Source: 2-02-FULL-43-11-A sp964477065 (lineage in GTDB: Bacteria > Patescibacteriota > Microgenomatia > UBA1406 > HO2-37-13b). Taken from it: a stretch of 41,092 bases of DNA. The DNA is taken from contig CAYZCU010000005.1 of the NCBI GenBank assembly GCA_964477065.1, forward strand, positions 1 through 41,092, given 5' to 3'. This document shows positions 17,771 through 25,233 of this stretch, one piece after another; the first letter of the stretch is position 1, and every line of letters begins with the position of its first letter. A model generated the notes under the pieces. It did not search any database and was not told the DNA's origin. It saw only the letters and a program-made list of their open reading frames with translations. Made by a program: the position numbers and the translations under genes.

Positions 17771-18121
17771 ATGGACACTGAAACAGGCATACATACCATT
17801 ACATTTGAGACCTTTGCAAGCGTCGATATCCGTGTAGGCAGAATTTGTGCAGTTGAAGCACTTGAAAAATCTGATAAATTGCTTGTCCTGACCGTAGATC
17901 TTGGTGAACCATACGGAACTGTTGAGATACTTTCGGGGATCAGACAGTGGTACACATCCGATGACCTCACGCACAAAAATTTTCTCTTTGTTGCGAACCT
18001 CCAGCCACGACCAATGATGGGGATGGTCTCACATGGGATGATTGTCGCACTTGATGGCCCTGAAAAACCAGAGCTTATCGCAGTTGGGGCGCATCTAGCA
18101 CCAGGCTCTCGGATCCGCTAA
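17771..18121 (+). CDS. Stand-alone tRNA-binding (EMAP/CsaA/MetG-beta-like) domain protein
   Basis: A 116-aa OB-fold protein: FASVDIRVGRICAVEALEKSDKLLVLTVDLG, then ILSGIR, then NLQPRPMMGMVSHGMIVAL (cited by segment) match the tRNA_bind family, which occurs at the C-terminus of methionyl-tRNA synthetase and as the small protein CsaA. It may act in trans with MetRS or as a tRNA chaperone. The gene is a single unit with its own consensus promoter ending 7 nt before the ATG. Confidence 0.9.
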   Translation: MDTETGIHTITFETFASVDIRVGRICAVEALEKSDKLLVLTVDLGEPYGTVEILSGIRQWYTSDDLTHKNFLFVANLQPRPMMGMVSHGMIVALDGPEKPELIAVGAHLAPGSRIR

Positions 18122-18258
18122 TAATACAAGTCATGCCTTATGCATTGATAGGACAGTGCGTCTACTATTAAGAGCAAACGGTCGTGTGTTATCCAGATGT
18201 CAAAAACTATACACGCCCGCAAATAACGTGCGTATGACGAGAACACAGATAATGTGAG

Positions 18259-18291
18259 AAATTAGCAATTAGGGTCTTTCTTTGCTAATTT
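18259..18291. terminator. AT-rich hairpin, possible terminator
   Basis: A perfect 10-bp inverted repeat, AAATTAGCAA and TTGCTAATTT, encloses a 13-nt loop. It lies 138 nt after the tRNA-binding gene. A terminator role is uncertain because the trailing T-run is short. Confidence 0.45.
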
Positions 18292-18533
18292 TGGCCGATA
18301 TTGATAACAGCGTGCTACAACAAGCTAAAATCACTACTTGATGTCCATCGCGCTATGTGGAGAGTTGAGTGGGAGTGAACACTCCAACCCCTATCGCACC
18401 GTGGATCTTATAGTATTTTAAGGGCGGATATGATTTTTTGAGACACACGTGAACGCTTGATCTATAAAAACCCCATATGACAATGACTATAGATAACTGA
18501 TACTCTCATGGCACATTACTATCGCACATATAG

Positions 18534-18539
18534 TACAAT
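18534..18539 (+). promoter_or_regulatory. -10 box TACAAT, leaderless-type
   Basis: Ends 6 nt before the miaA ATG at 18546; no Shine-Dalgarno is present. Confidence 0.65.
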
Positions 18540-18545
18540 TAAGTC

Positions 18546-19448
18546 ATGTATTCACTTGAGGTTATAACAGGGCAAACAGCTACGGGGAAGACTTCGCGTG
18601 CATTGGTACGTGCTCATGAGACTGAAGCGGACATTATTTCTGCAGATTCTCGACAACTCTATCAGCACCTGACATGTATAACCGGTAAGGATATCGATAC
18701 TGCAGCATTTACACTAATCGAGGACCTGCCCCAATTCAGAATTGGGTACTACACTGTTGATGGTATACGGATATGGGGATATGATTTGGTCATGCCGGAT
18801 CAGCCTGTTTCATCAGCTTTGTATGTCACATATGTGAATTATATCCTTGAAAATACTATATACACACATGCCACTCCTATAGTAGTTGGAGGCACGTATT
18901 TGTATCTTCAAGACCTGTTGTACGGCATCGCATCACCTGTTCAACCAAATGCAAAAATCCGATCAAAGCTTGCATCATACACAGTTCCTGAACTTCAGGA
19001 GTATCTCAAAAAACATGCCCCTGACGTATATGCACAGCTGAATCATTCTGATCAGCATAATCCTCACCGCCTGATTCGACGCATCGAGATCGCTATATCT
19101 GGCAGTGAGCTTCATCTCCCCTCATCTGAACCAAAATATACCATCACATCTTTCATTGGCCTGCGCCATGCGACACCTGAATTACTTGAACAACGTATCC
19201 ATGCACGGGTGATATATCGGTTTGAACATGGAGCACTGGATGAAATCAATCATCTCATCAGCATGGGCTACACGGCAGAGAGTCCTGGATGTACAGCTAC
19301 GGGCTATGCAGAAATGTTTGCATACCATGCAGGAGAACTGAGTCGTGAAGACGCAATCAACCAATGGGCACAAGCCGAAATACGCTACGCAAAAAGACAG
19401 TGGACATTTATGAAAAAGAATCCTGCTATCCAATGGGAATTGGTATAA
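18546..19448 (+). CDS. miaA: tRNA dimethylallyltransferase
   Basis: A 300-aa enzyme that adds a dimethylallyl group to A37 of tRNAs reading UNN codons. The P-loop is GQTATGKT (residues 9-16), followed by ISADSRQLYQHL, VVGGTYLYLQDLLYGI and NPHRLIRRIEIA, all MiaA motifs. The C-terminal RYAKRQWTFMKK replaces the usual KRQ.TW segment. At 300 residues it is near normal length. The usual ITAKP stretch reads TGKDID here, a variation also seen in other reduced genomes. It has its own leaderless-type promoter, and the mscL promoter lies in its last codons. Confidence 0.92.
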   Translation: MYSLEVITGQTATGKTSRALVRAHETEADIISADSRQLYQHLTCITGKDIDTAAFTLIEDLPQFRIGYYTVDGIRIWGYDLVMPDQPVSSALYVTYVNYILENTIYTHATPIVVGGTYLYLQDLLYGIASPVQPNAKIRSKLASYTVPELQEYLKKHAPDVYAQLNHSDQHNPHRLIRRIEIAISGSELHLPSSEPKYTITSFIGLRHATPELLEQRIHARVIYRFEHGALDEINHLISMGYTAESPGCTATGYAEMFAYHAGELSREDAINQWAQAEIRYAKRQWTFMKKNPAIQWELV

Positions 19449-19468
19449 TAATGGTGAAATGGAGGTGA
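19444..19468 (+). promoter_or_regulatory. mscL promoter and strong Shine-Dalgarno
   Basis: TATAAT at 19444-19449 overlaps the end of miaA, and GGAGGTGA at 19461-19468 lies 7 nt before the ATG. This is the best ribosome binding site in the window and contrasts with the leaderless-type genes. Confidence 0.75.
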
Positions 19469-19475
19469 GAAACAT

Positions 19476-19775
19476 ATGAAAGGATTTATGAATTTTGTCC
19501 GCGAACAAGGAGTTGTTGGGCTAGCAGTCGGTTTCATTCTTGGAGGTGCTGTCTCTAAGGTAGTCTCATCACTAGTGAAAGATATTATCAATCCGATACT
19601 GGGGATTATTCTTGGTGCTGCAGGTAATCTTTCGACTATGTATCTCAAAATCGGATCATCAAAAATCATGTGGGGGAGCTTTGTAAGTGTCAGTATCGAT
19701 TTCATCATCATAGCACTTGTCGTTTATTTTGGCGTTACCAAGCTCAAGCTTGATAAGCTTGATAAAAAGAAATAA
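19476..19775 (+). CDS. mscL: Large-conductance mechanosensitive channel
   Basis: A 99-aa protein with two transmembrane helices. FMNFVREQGVVGLAVGFILGG with AVSKVVSSLVKDIINPILG matches the MscL N-terminal amphipathic helix and pore-lining TM1; TM2 is VSIDFIIIALVVYFGV, followed by a Lys-rich tail. It forms a homopentamer that opens under membrane tension to release osmolytes. It is shorter than the E. coli protein (136 aa), mainly in the periplasmic loop and C-terminal bundle. A strong GGAGGTGA site fixes the start. Confidence 0.93.
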   Translation: MKGFMNFVREQGVVGLAVGFILGGAVSKVVSSLVKDIINPILGIILGAAGNLSTMYLKIGSSKIMWGSFVSVSIDFIIIALVVYFGVTKLKLDKLDKKK

Positions 19776-19791
19776 TACTTGCATCTGATAC

Positions 19792-19799
19792 AGGAGGGG
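19792..19799 (+). promoter_or_regulatory. Shine-Dalgarno AGGAGGGG with a short overlapping reading frame
   Basis: The site is ideally spaced for the ATG at 19806, which opens a six-codon frame (MRLWKT, stop at 19824-19826) overlapping the real start at 19814. It is too far (14 nt) from 19814 for standard spacing. Confidence 0.5.
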
Positions 19800-19813
19800 A
19801 GTAGCATGAGGCT

Positions 19814-20257
19814 ATGGAAAACCTAAAACAGCTTGATTCAACCCTCGAGACCTATTTTGTGAAGAAGGCACCAAAATTGCCCGTTGATATACAAAATCTG
19901 ATTGTCACGTATGGTCCGTACCTCCTGATAGTCGGCGTGGTCCTGGGTGCTGTTGGCCTCCTGTCAGCGTTTGGCCTTTCAATGGCATTTTTGCCATATG
20001 CACGCATGTCCGGATATATGCACATGTACTCACAAACAAGCACACTCTATCTCGTCATCATGGGATTCGTGCTAGTGCTTGAAGGTTTGGCAATCCCTGG
20101 CCTTATGAAAAAATCGAAGCAAGGTTGGACGTATATGTTCTATGCCACACTTGTTGGCGTCGTGCTCAACATCGTCCAGCTCAATATCGCAGGGCTGATT
20201 ATTGGCTCAGGTATTGGATTGTACTTGCTGTATCAAGTCAAGCATCAATACAAATAG
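19814..20257 (+). CDS. Four-helix membrane protein of unknown function
   Basis: A 147-aa integral membrane protein. A 30-residue soluble N-terminus is followed by about four hydrophobic segments (near residues 34-62, 75-95, 103-122 and 122-140) and a basic tail. I do not recognise a named family; similar short proteins are common in CPR genomes. It follows mscL by 38 nt and may be co-transcribed with it. No in-frame start lies upstream because a TAG occurs at 19802-19804, so the ATG at 19814 is the first possible one. Confidence 0.75.
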   Translation: MENLKQLDSTLETYFVKKAPKLPVDIQNLIVTYGPYLLIVGVVLGAVGLLSAFGLSMAFLPYARMSGYMHMYSQTSTLYLVIMGFVLVLEGLAIPGLMKKSKQGWTYMFYATLVGVVLNIVQLNIAGLIIGSGIGLYLLYQVKHQYK

Positions 20258-20283
20258 GACGCTATGGAAGAACCCAAAGCTTC

Positions 20284-20568
20284 TTAGTCTTCAAAGACGT
20301 AGTTTCCATTTCCTCCCGTATGAGGCTGTCTAAATGGGCAATTGCGACAGACGGCAGATGGGACAACACTTGTCAAAAACCGACCTTCATTAAAATTATG
20401 TCTACTACCTTGAAATACGCCCCACGCAGCTTCCCAATCTCTACAAAACTCCCCAAGTTTATGTAGTCGGCGTATGAGGCGATGACCTTCATATAACTGT
20501 GCATGTGGACAGCCCTCCTGGCCCGGAATCTTTTCACAATATGAATAGGGACTAACCATAATTTGCAT
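20284..20568 (-). CDS. Small cysteine-containing protein, hypothetical
   Basis: A possible 94-aa protein on the minus strand filling an otherwise empty gap. It has cysteines arranged as C-x7-C near residues 11-19, one mid-protein Cys, and a C-terminal CRNCPF pair, which could bind a metal. Amino-acid composition looks natural, but competing frames of similar length overlap it on both strands. The start may be the ATG at 20559 (MVSPYSY) instead; no promoter at the usual 6-nt spacing is visible for either. Function unknown. Confidence 0.5.
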   Translation of the reverse strand: MQIMVSPYSYCEKIPGQEGCPHAQLYEGHRLIRRLHKLGEFCRDWEAAWGVFQGSRHNFNEGRFLTSVVPSAVCRNCPFRQPHTGGNGNYVFED

Positions 20569-20593
20569 ATCGTATCACAGCGTTCCAATTTTG

Positions 20594-20599
20594 TATACT
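20594..20599 (+). promoter_or_regulatory. -10 box TATACT, leaderless-type
   Basis: Ends 6 nt before the flippase ATG at 20606. Confidence 0.7.
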
Positions 20600-20605
20600 G
20601 AGAGC

Positions 20606-21889
20606 ATGATTAATCGATCTATCACGCGTTTGAAGGCTCTTCCGCACAGTCGTAACATCCTCATCAACACAGTGGGGACATATCTTGGATTTGTCTTTTC
20701 AGCAATCTATATCGTATTTTTTGTCCGAGTGCTCAGCCCTGCTGAGTTCGGCTTACTGAGTGTCTTGCAGGCTTTTTCATATCTTCTGACGAATATTTTG
20801 AGCTTTGGAATGCCTGCCTCAGTCTACGCACACCTTCCATCACATAGGCACAGTGCAAAGGAACTTTCTGAGTACATCTTCTCAAATATACTTGTGATGA
20901 CCGTATTATCAGGGCTTTCACTTGCACTTTTGTATGCATGGGTACATGATATAGACAGTCATTTTCTGCGGACACATGCATCAGATCATCTGTTTATCCT
21001 TGCGCTTATCGGAACACAGATGTACATCTGGCAAAATTTTCTTACGGATGTCCTGAATGCATCGGGACATTATCTGCATATCAATGTTTCAAACAATCTT
21101 TCTCACCTTATACGCGTCTGCGTGCTTGTCCTGCTTGCTGTGACAGGCCATTTGACCATCGGGACAATATTATTTGTTATGGGCATCCTTGGTCCGTCTA
21201 TAGTATTTATTCGAACTGCACTCAGCTGGCCCGCATTTATCAGGATGCTTGCACATACTCGAGTGACTCGCGAGACGATTCGATTTGCGTATACAGTGAC
21301 ATATTACATTGCTTCACAGCTGTATCAGCTGGCCACGCGAACTGATTTATTCTTGATTTCGTATTATCTGACACGACCTGAAGTTGGCTATTATGGCTTA
21401 TCCCAAAAAATTCTGCTCGCTGTTGTCACCTCATCTGACAGCATCACCCAGGTGCTTTCACCACAATTTGCGAAAGCTCGAACATATACTGATGTTCAAA
21501 CTTTACTCAAGCATATGCGGACGTATATGCTCTTGCCAGCTGGCATGTTTGCGCTAGGGATACTCCTTCCCAAAGAGGTGTACACGCTTGTTTTCAGCGC
21601 ACAGTATGATGCCAGCACTGCGGTCACCAAAGCACTGAGCCTTGCGTATATGATCACGCCATTTATTGCTGGAATGCTCCTCGTTTTTCTGTATACGATC
21701 AAGAAGCCTCGCTACCTGCTGATTTCCAATGCTTTGCTCTGTGGGATCATCGTGAGTATGAATTATCACTTTATCCCGTCACTGCGCTTGTTTGCTCCAG
21801 CTATCTCGTATGGTGTTGCGCATGTTGTGGTTGGGGTGTTTCTGTACGGTGCGCTGATGTATGAAATGCGGTTGTTGCCGAAGAAGTAG
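20606..21889 (+). CDS. Wzx-like polysaccharide/lipid-linked oligosaccharide flippase
   Basis: A 427-aa protein with about twelve transmembrane helices in the MOP-superfamily pattern. Diagnostic stretches are VGTYLGFVFSAIYIVFFVR, LSPAEFGLLSVLQAF, TDLFLISYYLTRPEVGYYGLSQKI and VLSPQFAK. It should move undecaprenyl-linked glycans across the membrane. I use the ATG at 20606 rather than the TTG at 20591 because it follows TATACT by 6 nt. The last 89 bp overlap the end of the convergent O-antigen-ligase-like gene. Confidence 0.9.
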   Translation: MINRSITRLKALPHSRNILINTVGTYLGFVFSAIYIVFFVRVLSPAEFGLLSVLQAFSYLLTNILSFGMPASVYAHLPSHRHSAKELSEYIFSNILVMTVLSGLSLALLYAWVHDIDSHFLRTHASDHLFILALIGTQMYIWQNFLTDVLNASGHYLHINVSNNLSHLIRVCVLVLLAVTGHLTIGTILFVMGILGPSIVFIRTALSWPAFIRMLAHTRVTRETIRFAYTVTYYIASQLYQLATRTDLFLISYYLTRPEVGYYGLSQKILLAVVTSSDSITQVLSPQFAKARTYTDVQTLLKHMRTYMLLPAGMFALGILLPKEVYTLVFSAQYDASTAVTKALSLAYMITPFIAGMLLVFLYTIKKPRYLLISNALLCGIIVSMNYHFIPSLRLFAPAISYGVAHVVVGVFLYGALMYEMRLLPKK

Positions 21890-23123
21890 ATCTGACATAC
21901 GCCACAAGCACTGCCACGGGAAACATAATGAATGGATAGAAAAAAGTATTTTCAGTCAACGCGTGGACACCGAGGGCGACAACCAATGCAAACACATACG
22001 GCTCATCATACTGCCTGAGCTGGATCAAAAGAAGCGCACCCATCTTCATACAAAGGAGAAAGCCAACAATACCAGTCGTGGCAAGTACAAATAAGTATGC
22101 GTTTGGCACACCAGCCCCTGCATGATCGGTAACCCATGTCTTGTCGGGAAGGAAATGACGCGCTTGCTGAGCGTAGCGATAGGCATTAAAGCCGACACCT
22201 CTGATTGGATTGTGTGCAATAATCACACTGGCTTGTTGGTACTCAGTGATACGTGATTGGATCGAAGCCGTTCGCAATAGATTCGTCCCTTCACTGCGTG
22301 TCTGTGTACAAGCTACAATCACGACAAGCACTATCCCAACAAGGAGTATTGAGAGTACTCTGGCTGGTTTTTTGATACGTCCCCCATAAACGATCAACCC
22401 GTAGGTCATCAGCATCAGATAGCTCCCGCGCGAGTAGGTAAGCACCACTCCCACGCTCAATAATACTATAAACATAGAGACATGTGTATATAGTAATTGC
22501 GAATGCGCTGATTTCATTTTTGAAGTTATCTCTGCCTGCCAAACATGGAGAGTAGCCATAGCCACCACCAGAAGTGCACCCATAAAATTTGGATCAAGCA
22601 CCGTCCCAAACATGCGCGCCACATGCTCATCCCACCCTGCATAGTACAGATTACGCAGATCACCATATAAAAAATACTGCACGTACCCAAGAAGACACTT
22701 GCTCATTCCTGATATGAGAAGAATTGACAGATATCTACGCTTATGTATCTGTGAACGGTGCTGTGAAAAAAGCCATGCGACTTGCCCATATGCAACGACT
22801 CGCACGATGTACATCAAAGAAACAAAAAATTGCTTTCTATCAAGGGAGATTGGATCATGCAGAAGCGCTGTGACGACAAGTGACGCACTTGCAAATGCAC
22901 AAAAGTATACAAAAAGCCTGCCGATTGGATCGCCCCATATGTGTGCACGCAAACCCTTCCCCTTGATGTCCCACATTTGCACAAGCGCCAGACCTCCAAC
23001 TGCCACATCAAGCGGGAGAAGCACCAAGCCATTGCCAAGTGGAATGCGAAAAACGACCCCTGATACCCACGCAAGACAAGCACAGATAAAGAGTATGTCA
23101 TTGAGTAAGGTAGTGCGTGTCAT
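21801..23123 (-). CDS. O-antigen ligase / Wzy_C-like membrane protein
   Basis: A 440-aa protein with about eleven membrane helices. The loop segments TYSRGSYL and HNPIRGVGFNAYRY match the Wzy_C (O-antigen ligase/polymerase) family, which joins or polymerises lipid-linked glycans on the outer face of the membrane. Its ATG overlaps the stop of the upstream GT2 gene (ATGA, 23120-23123), making it the last of three coupled genes. The C-terminal 29 codons, rich in His, Thr and Gln, overlap the flippase gene antisense and look like a neutral extension. Confidence 0.88.
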   Translation of the reverse strand: MTRTTLLNDILFICACLAWVSGVVFRIPLGNGLVLLPLDVAVGGLALVQMWDIKGKGLRAHIWGDPIGRLFVYFCAFASASLVVTALLHDPISLDRKQFFVSLMYIVRVVAYGQVAWLFSQHRSQIHKRRYLSILLISGMSKCLLGYVQYFLYGDLRNLYYAGWDEHVARMFGTVLDPNFMGALLVVAMATLHVWQAEITSKMKSAHSQLLYTHVSMFIVLLSVGVVLTYSRGSYLMLMTYGLIVYGGRIKKPARVLSILLVGIVLVVIVACTQTRSEGTNLLRTASIQSRITEYQQASVIIAHNPIRGVGFNAYRYAQQARHFLPDKTWVTDHAGAGVPNAYLFVLATTGIVGFLLCMKMGALLLIQLRQYDEPYVFALVVALGVHALTENTFFYPFIMFPVAVLVAYVRSTSSATTAFHTSAHRTETPQPQHAQHHTR

Positions 23124-24121
23124 GATCTTTTAAATAACTGTTGTACGAGTCCATAGGCAAATCCCAACATCACTGCTCCGTCGCTGATGAGCTGGAGCAC
23201 AGGCAAATACGCCCGAGCTTTCCAACCACCACCTGCAACTGCAGATGAATTTTTCATATATGCCCACACTAGGTATGCGCCGGCTGCCCCGATCATAAAT
23301 AGGATAAGAAGGGGACTCTGTGTCCTCACGTAGAGGAGCACCACACTGAGCCCGAGTAGGTAGCGCAGATATATCAAGACAACTCGCCATCGCAATGCCC
23401 ACACATAACCAATAGCCTGACCATCTCCCTTGGCGTAGCCGAAAAACTGCCCAAAAGCATCCCACATGGTCGACTTTTGAGGCCAAAAAACAATCGCATC
23501 GGGGACGAAAACAGATTGTGAGGTTTGAGGATGATCCGCGCAGTATGACTGCAACCTCTGTGCAAAAACCAGATCTTCACATGTATCTAGCTCCTCAGGA
23601 TAGCCACCTATCGCTTTCCAGATGGATTTTGAAAATGCGATAGACCGCGAAGAGGGGAGAAACGTCTGTGGGTCAAGCTTAGCTGGCATGACACAGGTAT
23701 AGGTTGCCAAGGCGTGCTGAAACGGGATTGTTGCAAGGGGAGCGTACCAGCCCTTACAAACAACCCCGGGAGTTAGGGAGAAGGTCCGGAAGGGCTTAAC
23801 GAGATTTTTGTACCAATATGAGTCCAGAATACATCCAGCATCCGTGACGCAGATATTCTCATGGCTCGCCAACGAGATAGCGTGGTTTCGCCCGATCGAT
23901 CGATTACCTTTTTTTTGCTTGATTACATAGGGGATGCCGATTTTTTTGAGGCGGGACTGGTAGGATTGGAGGCGCTCCCACGTGCCATCTGTGCTGAAGG
24001 CATCAACCACTACCAGCTCGTCGGGATGGTTTTCCTGCGCTAAAATCGAGCCCATAAAAGCATCAATACTTTCGATCTCATTGCGGACCGTCACGATAAG
24101 GTTTACCTTTTTTGAGTGCAT
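23120..24121 (-). CDS. GT2 glycosyltransferase with C-terminal membrane helices
   Basis: A 333-aa membrane-associated GT2 enzyme. LIVTVRNEIESIDAFMGSI, VVVDAFSTDGTWE, NRSIGRNHAI, the metal site TDAGCILD and CEDLVFAQRL are visible, followed by three hydrophobic helices. I start at the ATG at 24121, overlapping the upstream GT4 gene by 19 nt; the longer reading from 24154 is unlikely. The codons for SLTPGVV lie within a copy of the 52-nt palindromic repeat (23760-23811), placed between the metal site and the KGWY strand. It is the second gene of a GT4-GT2-ligase operon. Confidence 0.88.
   Translation of the reverse strand: MHSKKVNLIVTVRNEIESIDAFMGSILAQENHPDELVVVDAFSTDGTWERLQSYQSRLKKIGIPYVIKQKKGNRSIGRNHAISLASHENICVTDAGCILDSYWYKNLVKPFRTFSLTPGVVCKGWYAPLATIPFQHALATYTCVMPAKLDPQTFLPSSRSIAFSKSIWKAIGGYPEELDTCEDLVFAQRLQSYCADHPQTSQSVFVPDAIVFWPQKSTMWDAFGQFFGYAKGDGQAIGYVWALRWRVVLIYLRYLLGLSVVLLYVRTQSPLLILFMIGAAGAYLVWAYMKNSSAVAGGGWKARAYLPVLQLISDGAVMLGFAYGLVQQLFKRS
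23760..23811 (+). repeat. 52-nt palindromic repeat, copy D (inside GT2 gene)
   Basis: AACCCCGGGAGTTAGGGAGA matches copy B at 18 of 20 positions. The 16-nt centre and the TTTTGT end follow at the same spacing. On the coding strand it encodes SLTPGVV of the GT2 protein. Confidence 0.7.
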
Positions 24122-25197
24122 AGATCGCAATAAATATCTGTAACTGCGTCCCACGAATGATGTTGGAGCTCCTCCTGGAGCCTTCTAGAATCAGCCTGAC
24201 TTCGTTGAGCATATGCTTGAGGAGTCATCAGATAGTTTGCCAGCTCAACAGCCCCATTTCCAATCCATATCCACTCAGTTAAAAATGAATCCTGCAAATA
24301 ATCCTTTTTCAGTTCATTTTCATACACCGCACAGCACGATTTACCAAGTTGGAGCGCTTCCATCAGTGACAAGTATCCAGATGCACAAACCACATCTGCA
24401 GAGCGCATAAAAGTCGATGGATCAGCTACAAAGCCATGCACAGTCCCAAATTTTTCAAGTTGAGCTCGATACGGACCATCCCCACACACATCAAGCTGGA
24501 AAGGGAAGTCATGCTTTTGGAGATATGAAAACGCCTCAACATAGATAGGTATGCCCATGTCATCGGCAAGACGGCCAACCAGAGCAATCCGCAATGGCGA
24601 CTTTTTGCTCGGATGATCCATTTGTGTACTCGATTGAAACTTTTTTTTAGTTTGGACCGTCCCGTCGGCCTGCCTAACCCCCGAAGTTAGCGTGACATCC
24701 GCGCGCGTCCCGTACCATTTTGCAATATAGCTTCCAACATGAATAGATCGCCTTGACAACCAATTCGACATTCGTCGGATCATGATAGCTTTACGAGCAG
24801 GTGGAAAAACTGTCTCATACCCATGAAACACCGTCATGACAAACTTTTTCGGATACAACAATCGCAAAGGGGCATACCAAAAGAACACATCATGGCACAC
24901 AACCACATCAGCTTGCCTCACGAGTGCTCGCACATCCGCCTGCATCATTCGTGACCAGATGCGAAATTTTTTCAGCCGGCCATTCGCACCAAAGTCCACA
25001 TGCCTCACTGACATCCCTGCAACCATACCATCTCGACCTTGCGCCTTGCCACGATCTCGGGCACGACCTTCAGCACCCTCCGTGATTACAACCACCTCAT
25101 GCCCACGCGCAACCAAGCGCTTGCCCACTTCAAAGGTATGTGTTTGCACACCGCCACGAGACGGATAAAATTGTGCAACGATAAAGAGAAATTTCAT
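24103..25197 (-). CDS. GT4-family glycosyltransferase with a repeat-derived linker
   Basis: A 364-aa GT-B enzyme. The N-terminal domain shows FYPSRGGVQTHTFEVGKRLVARGHEV-type residues, the C-terminal domain begins at LRIALVGRLADDMGI and contains VCGDGPY and SGYLSLMEALQLGKSC, with the acceptor/donor glutamate. Between the domains, TLTSGVRQADGTVQTKKK forms a linker partly encoded by a palindromic repeat copy (24639-24690). A stretch rich in Arg/Gly near residues 43-58 is also unusual. It is first in a three-gene operon with GT2 and ligase; TATAGT lies at 25221-25226 on this strand, 23 nt upstream of the ATG. Confidence 0.87.
   Translation of the reverse strand: MKFLFIVAQFYPSRGGVQTHTFEVGKRLVARGHEVVVITEGAEGRARDRGKAQGRDGMVAGMSVRHVDFGANGRLKKFRIWSRMMQADVRALVRQADVVVCHDVFFWYAPLRLLYPKKFVMTVFHGYETVFPPARKAIMIRRMSNWLSRRSIHVGSYIAKWYGTRADVTLTSGVRQADGTVQTKKKFQSSTQMDHPSKKSPLRIALVGRLADDMGIPIYVEAFSYLQKHDFPFQLDVCGDGPYRAQLEKFGTVHGFVADPSTFMRSADVVCASGYLSLMEALQLGKSCCAVYENELKKDYLQDSFLTEWIWIGNGAVELANYLMTPQAYAQRSQADSRRLQEELQHHSWDAVTDIYCDLCTQKR
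24639..24690 (-). repeat. 52-nt palindromic repeat, copy C (inside GT4 gene)
   Basis: On the minus strand it begins CTAACTTCGGGGGTTAGGCAG, nearly identical to copies A and B for 21 nt. The centre differs, but the AA...GT end falls at the same 52-nt length. It encodes LTSGVRQADGTVQTKK of the GT4 protein. Confidence 0.75.
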
Positions 25198-25222
25198 GCT
25201 CTGTCAAACTAATTTGCTACAC

Positions 25223-25228
25223 TATAAA
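25223..25228 (+). promoter_or_regulatory. -10 box TATAAA, leaderless-type
   Basis: Ends 5 nt before the ATG at 25234; an overlapping TACACT at 25218-25223 is the alternative. The short region also carries the divergent promoter of the GT4 operon. Confidence 0.55.
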
Positions 25229-25233
25229 TATCT

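Larger units (their letters stand above)
18122..18545. other. Intergenic region of 424 bp without a recognised gene
   Basis: No convincing ORF was found. I looked for RNase P, tmRNA and SRP RNA signatures and saw none. It holds an AT-rich hairpin (18259-18291), a small GGAGT/ACTCC hairpin near 18372-18385, and the miaA promoter at its right end. In such a compact genome a non-coding RNA or relic gene is possible. Confidence 0.6.

Noticed and set aside
18122..18545. RNase P RNA, tmRNA or SRP RNA
   Set aside because: The expected conserved cores are absent from this region.
22699..23133. Plus-strand frame of 144 codons with many cysteines
   Set aside because: It is antisense to the O-antigen-ligase-like gene and shows no family motif.
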